Below, piece after piece: positions 61,201 to 64,000 of a DNA stretch of 64,000 nucleotides. The DNA is from Rhodeus uyekii (lineage: Eukaryota > Chordata > Actinopteri > Cypriniformes > Acheilognathidae): positions 593,501 to 657,500 of the forward strand of contig JAWRVZ010000110.1 of the NCBI GenBank assembly GCA_037043235.1, read 5' to 3'. The translations under genes were made by a program, and so were the position numbers. The notes under the pieces were generated by a model that worked only from the letters and a program-made list of their open reading frames with translations, did no database searches and was not told the DNA's origin. The first letter of the stretch is position 1, and the number at the start of each line of letters is the position of its first letter.

Positions 61201-63300
61201 AAAAGTAAAACCGCTGTAAATCACTTATAAAAGTATGCACTGTGGTAAATGATGAAACCAAACCGAGCGACACTGAGAGAATGAACGAGTGAAGGGTTGA
61301 TAGGCTTTATGAGAGGCTGTTAGGATATTTCCAGTAAAAATACGCGCAAAGATGCTGAGCATTAGGACTTTTCTACACAAAAATGCGCGTGGGCGAGGGA
61401 ATATTTCTCTCACACCGATACAATGCTCGTATACTAAGTCACTCGTAAACCGAGGTATTACTGTTACTGTGTATATGTACTAACTATAACGATTGTTACT
61501 AACTAACGTTACTAACTTGTTTTTTTTAAAATAAAGGCTATTGTCTGCTTAGTTTTATTACCATAAACAGAATATCCAATCACTCAATAAACCGCCAAAA
61601 TAAAACTGAATTACTAACATAATCGTTAGTGACAGCCCTGCTTGAGAGACAGTATGTTACTGGAGTTAGTTTATATCATTTGTTTCTGTAAGATGTGTTC
61701 ACACTGCCACTTTGTCACTGCGCTTGAGCCGCTAGTGGGCGTTCTCACTACTGTTTGCCTAGTAATGTTTTTGAATGACAGTCACTGATGTTATCCGTGG
61801 TAGAAAAAGTCAGTGTTCATGCCACTAAAGCTGAACATTTTGTAGGTCAAAGACTAAATATAAATTGAACCTGTGTTTAAAATGCTTATTTTGATGAAAG
61901 ATTTTTTGATTAAAGATGACCGTGAAATGGGGAAGTACTGTTTGCCATTGCTGCTATTTATCTGTGTAAACCATTCACACCACCGTACGCGCATGAAGGT
62001 GTATCATAAATTATATAAATTATTGACTGCTAAAATAATTCTCCATCTTGCCACTGACACTCATGAAGCATCATGCTCCACTGACTTCACTCCTATTGGT
62101 TGTCGCTCCTGAAAATCTCAGTTAATTTGCATTGTTTAATGTCTCAGCCTTATCGCATTGCTGTCACTCATGTTGCTGGAAATCACCAGCTCTCCATTGA
62201 AAATAAATAGAATTTTGTCGCTGGCAGTGTGAACACCCCTTAAGAATTCATTTTGAAATATGAAAACGTTTTTCTCTCTTCCTTTCAGGCGTTACTGAAA
62301 GAACATGCAAATGACATCCCTAAACTCTCTTACACTGGAAAGCCCATTGTCAGGTGGCCAAAAAGGGTAAAATTGATTTTAACCAAAATAATTTTTTTAA
62401 TGTGTTTTTTAAATTGACTGTACAGAACAATGCAACTTGGAGAGTTTCTTTTTATCAGTTTCTTTTTTTTTTTTTTTGGTAAATCTCTATTTGTACCTGC
62501 CATACTGTGAAATTATAGATTTGATTAAAATTAGGAATTTCTTACTGTATTATCTGCTTTGATAATTTATATTTTAATTTAAAAATGCTGGAATAAAATC
62601 ATTACACTGACAGTGATTTTTTTTTTCCATTACCATAAAACAAAAATGGCAAATATATCTTTGTGTTTAGCAATCAATTTTATGTTTTATTGAATATAAT
62701 ATGACCAGAACATTTTCTTGGTTGATCTGCCAATTTGACTACCTAAATAGGTTGATTAAACAAATCAAGCCAGATTTTGTAATATTCTACTCTAATCTAA
62801 ACCCATCACACTGCAGTTCTTGCCTCTCATTTCTTTTGTCTCTCCCAAGCCCCCCTGGTACCAGCCGCCTCCTCCCCCTCCACCCGTCATTCGTCCCAAG
62901 CTGGCAACCACAACCATTATTTCACGGCCAGTGAAACCAGCCTCCAATATGTCGGTCCTGCGACGGCGCCGCGTGCGCTGTAAACGTTGTGAGGCCTGTC
63001 TACGCACAGAATGTGGAGACTGCAACTTCTGCAGAGACATGAAGAAATTCGGTGGCCCTGGCAAACTCAAGCAGACCTGTGTACTGCGCCAGTGTCTTGC
63101 TGTGAGTGTCTTCACATTGTTCATTGTTAATGTAGCCTTCCTTTGTTTGCTTATATTAATTAAATATCACTTTCTCTTAATAGCCTGGTCTGCCGCTCTC
63201 TGCTGTATGTGAGATCTGTGAGGAAGGCAATCAGGAGACCAGTGAAGAGCTCATGGAGTGCTCCAACTGTGCTCAGATAGCACATCCTAGCTGTTTGAAG
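46912..63300 (+). CDS. kdm2a: Lysine demethylase 2A (JmjC, CXXC, PHD), 5' part; continues off window
   Basis: Nuclear H3K36me1/2 demethylase recruited to unmethylated CpG islands. Exons visible are 46912-46947, 51609-51747, 51841-51919, 52074-52120, 52242-52420, 52507-52613, 54362-54455, 55103-55256, 55612-55727, 57037-57163, 57260-57492, 62289-62366, 62850-63101 and 63184-63300, in phase, 586 residues so far. YQDDGISDDEIDGKRTFDLE is a family hallmark. The JmjC iron ligands are present: H210 and D212 in YTDFHIDFGGTSVW, and H282 in GWIHAVYTP (human H212/D214/H284). The CXXC zinc finger runs from about residue 507 (VRCKRCEACLRTECGDCNFC, then KKFGGPGKLKQTC). The PHD finger begins CEICEEGNQ. The JmjC-to-CXXC linker is shorter than in human and includes a run of prolines (WYQPPPPPPPV). 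The F-box and leucine-rich repeats lie beyond the edge. 11q13-like neighbours favour KDM2A over KDM2B; which teleost copy (aa or ab) is not decided. Confidence 0.93.
47953..48988. mobile_element. Tigger-like non-autonomous transposon, copy 1 (kdm2a intron 1)
   Basis: The ends are inverted copies of CAGTAATACCTCGGTTTA, and the element is flanked by TA on both sides (47951-47952, 48989-48990), as expected for pogo/Tigger insertion. Without the nested hAT insertion it is about 770 bases. It shares its interior with the copy at 58208-61463 in the same orientation. No transposase was recognised. Confidence 0.85.
48278..48533. mobile_element. hAT-type MITE nested in Tigger-like copy 1
   Basis: 256 bases with ends CAGGGGTGGGCAAAC and GTTTGCCCACCCCTG in inverted orientation. 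They are flanked by a perfect 8-bp duplication GCTTAGAG at 48270-48277 and 48534-48541. An 8-bp duplication is the hallmark of the hAT superfamily. The homologous Tigger-like copy near 61104 has GCTTAGAG once with no insertion. Confidence 0.93.
50720..51060 (+). repeat. Cyprinid inverted-repeat element fragment (kdm2a intron 1)
   Basis: Contains 'ggatgcattgaatagatcca', 'tatcaaagaatcctggaaaa', 'ccacaaaaatattaagcagc' and a right end acccaaaacgtttgaatg, matching 43258-43734. The left terminus is missing. Confidence 0.65.
54475..54760 (+). repeat. Cyprinid inverted-repeat element fragment (kdm2a intron 7)
   Basis: Starts tagtttaaaagtttggtgtc immediately after exon 7 (20 bases from its donor), followed by 'aaggctgcattaatctgatc'. 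It is the left half of the family at 43258-43734. Confidence 0.6.
55926..56712. mobile_element. Second Tigger-like family, 787 bp (kdm2a intron 9)
   Basis: Terminal inverted repeats CAGTGGAACCC and GGGTTCCACTG are flanked by TA (55924-55925, 56713-56714). The interior repeats 'tatgtcgac' and 'atctcga' near the ends. On the plus strand near 56390-56440 a short frame reads KGKKQQSILDFVKKPY before a stop, like the C-terminal tail of Tigger/pogo transposases, preceded by an acidic stretch (LEEEAQEFAITVQEF). The element is an internally deleted, non-autonomous copy. Confidence 0.8.
58028..58061 (+). repeat. Poly-T tract
   Basis: A run of more than 30 T residues within kdm2a intron 11. Confidence 0.9.
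58169..58209 (+). repeat. (TA)n(CA)n compound microsatellite
   Basis: A TA run passes into an AC run that ends exactly at the left tip of the Tigger-like element. The element probably inserted into, or next to, a TA/CA repeat. Confidence 0.9.
58557..59242. repeat. Large imperfect palindrome (arms about 260 bp, spacer about 160 bp)
   Basis: The left arm 58557-58821 begins agcggggtaaag and ends gggaccgtgggaaaagtgcaa. The right arm 58983-59242 begins ttgcacttttcccacggtcc and ends ctttaccccgct. Several further blocks match in inverse order, for example ggcaataactct with ggagttattgcc, and gtttcacaagctt with aagcttgtgaaac. The arms have diverged by substitutions and small gaps. Confidence 0.85.
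59371..59960 (+). repeat. Tandem array, four units of about 140-150 bp
   Basis: Units start near 59371, 59518, 59669 and 59808, each with ttcttgaatagcaggaac, aagcataactgaacttagct and 'tcgatttgtattctttattt'-like words. Units 2-4 are more alike than unit 1, suggesting stepwise amplification. The array lies inside the nested pogo-type element. Confidence 0.85.
59964..60290 (-). pseudogene. pogo/Tigger transposase N-terminal remnant
   Basis: The minus-strand frame has MTMEMKHEIVDKYERG, then after a one-base shift near 60200 VRDLARTYDRSTSKICTILK, NPSKGVRI and EMERLLLLWIKEKQMS. These match the tandem helix-turn-helix (CENP-B-type) DNA-binding region of pogo-group transposases. The frame is broken and the DDE domain is missing, apparently replaced by the tandem array and palindrome. 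Confidence 0.85.
61640..62288. other. kdm2a: Remainder of kdm2a intron 11
   Basis: Between the nested repeats and exon 12 no further repeat or exon was recognised. The acceptor tract for exon 12 (tctcttcctttcag) ends it. Confidence 0.5.
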
Positions 63301-64000
63301 GTAGAAATATTATTACCACAGCAATTCAAATTCACTTCAATTTTTTTATTTTGTATTATTCCTAATCATTTATCTGGTGTGCTTTGTGCAAAGTGTGGAC
63401 AAAGACATTTGATTTCAACACAAGAGAGTTCAACAATTAACCGCTGGAAGTAAAAATCCCTTTTTTTATCGCCATACAGAAATGTATTTTAGCAAGTCCT
63501 TAATTTATAAATATTTGAGGACTGACCTACCACAAGCCTTTGATGGGTTGTTAACATGAGAGTTTAAAGGGTTAGTTAATCAGTGACCCTCACTTCCTTC
63601 CGTACCCATAATACATTTTGTCTTCGAAACAAGAATGAAAATCTTTTTAATGAAATTGTAGTGCTTTCTGTACCTCCATTGACCGTTTATGCAACTGCCA
63701 CTTCATTTACAACTTCATTTACAAAGTATTAATTTAAAATTTGCAAGAACAGATGTTGCGTGAATGCATATTGGAGATTAATGATTTGCAATTAAAATAG
63801 TTAAAGTTTTTTTTTTTAGCAAACAAAGCACTTTAATATAATTCTTCATCCAGTCTTCAGTATCACATACTCTTTCGGAAATCATTCTAATATGCTGATT
63901 TGCTGCTCAAGAAACATTTTTTTAATTCTTCTCATAGTTGAAAGTAGTTCTGCTGCTTAATATTTTTGTGGGAAACGCAATACTTTTTTTTTTTCCCCAA
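63301..64000. other. kdm2a: Start of kdm2a intron 14 with repeats, to window edge
   Basis: The donor AAG|gtagaa is followed by AT-rich sequence. A fragment of the 'gttagttaatcagtgaccct' short element lies near 63570-63650. From about 63835 there is an inverted fragment of the 43258-type element (cttcagtatcacatactctt, then ttctgctgcttaatattttt). No exon is seen. Confidence 0.55.

Larger units (their letters stand above)
58208..61463. mobile_element. Tigger-like transposon, copy 2, with nested pogo-type element
   Basis: The ends match copy 1 (47953-48988): CAGTAATACCTCGGTTTACG on the left and its inverse on the right. The outer element is split at about 58242 by another element that ends at 60811. 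Its right part continues with 'ctcgtacaccaaaacaattt', shared with copy 1. Without the insert it is about 685 bases. The flanks are CA and TT rather than TA, perhaps through microsatellite mutation. Confidence 0.8.
57610..61639. mobile_element. Possible outermost hAT-like element around the intron 11 nest
   Basis: AGGGCTGTCACT at 57610-57621 has its exact inverse AGTGACAGCCCT at 61628-61639. The sequence just inside resembles hAT-type termini that are frequent in fish (gattaaattcgagtac; ataatcgttagtga). I could not find an 8-bp target duplication, so the two ends may belong to different insertions. Confidence 0.35.

Noticed and set aside
62820..62849. Earlier acceptor (ctgcag at about 62816) for kdm2a exon 13
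   Set aside because: It would insert codons from the pyrimidine tract. The aag at 62847-62849 keeps phase 0 and starts the proline-rich segment directly. It remains possible as an alternative site.

Overview
This window is vertebrate nuclear DNA from a teleost fish, most likely a cyprinid (carp/zebrafish lineage). Coding information is split into short exons with GT/AG borders. The introns and spacers are AT-rich and full of elements familiar from cyprinid genomes: a 5S-headed SINE, tRNA-derived SINEs, L2-like LINE, DIRS, Tc1, hAT and Tigger/pogo remnants, and small inverted-repeat elements. Nothing bacterial, plasmid or CRISPR-like was seen. All gene models below were built by hand from splice sites, reading phase and remembered family sequences.

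Layout from left to right: p2rx3 (ATP-gated channel, +, 3443-12151, 12 exons, 405 aa); a small C-type lectin gene (+, 16471-17439) in the place where mammals carry PRG3/PRG2, with an apparent frame break in its second exon; an unrecognised six-exon gene coding a 599-residue acidic/basic disordered protein (-, 21528-26654); single-exon tmem187 (+, 30452-31222); an orphan, opsin-like rhodopsin-family GPCR (-, 31677-33646), convergent with tmem187; ndufs8, the TYKY iron-sulfur subunit of complex I (+, 34.7-37.8 kb); stx3 with a syntaxin-3B-type C-terminus (+, 40826-44533); and the first 14 coding exons of kdm2a (JmjC-CXXC-PHD histone demethylase, +, from 46912, with a candidate alternative first exon at 45815), running off the right edge.

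The genes have separate functions: sensory ATP signalling, lectin, mitochondrial respiration, apical/synaptic membrane fusion and chromatin. They share a neighbourhood rather than a pathway. From memory, P2RX3, PRG2/3, STX3, NDUFS8 and KDM2A all lie on human 11q12-q13, so the block looks like conserved linkage; TMEM187 (human Xq28) is the exception.

The most informative non-genic structure is in kdm2a. Two related Tigger-like elements sit in introns 1 and 11. One contains a hAT insertion with a perfect 8-bp target duplication, and the other preserves the matching empty site while itself containing a pogo-type element that holds a 0.7-kb palindrome and a 4-copy tandem array. No wholly new biological system was identified. 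The best candidates for novelty are the 21.5-26.7 kb orphan gene, the orphan GPCR and the alternative kdm2a first exon.
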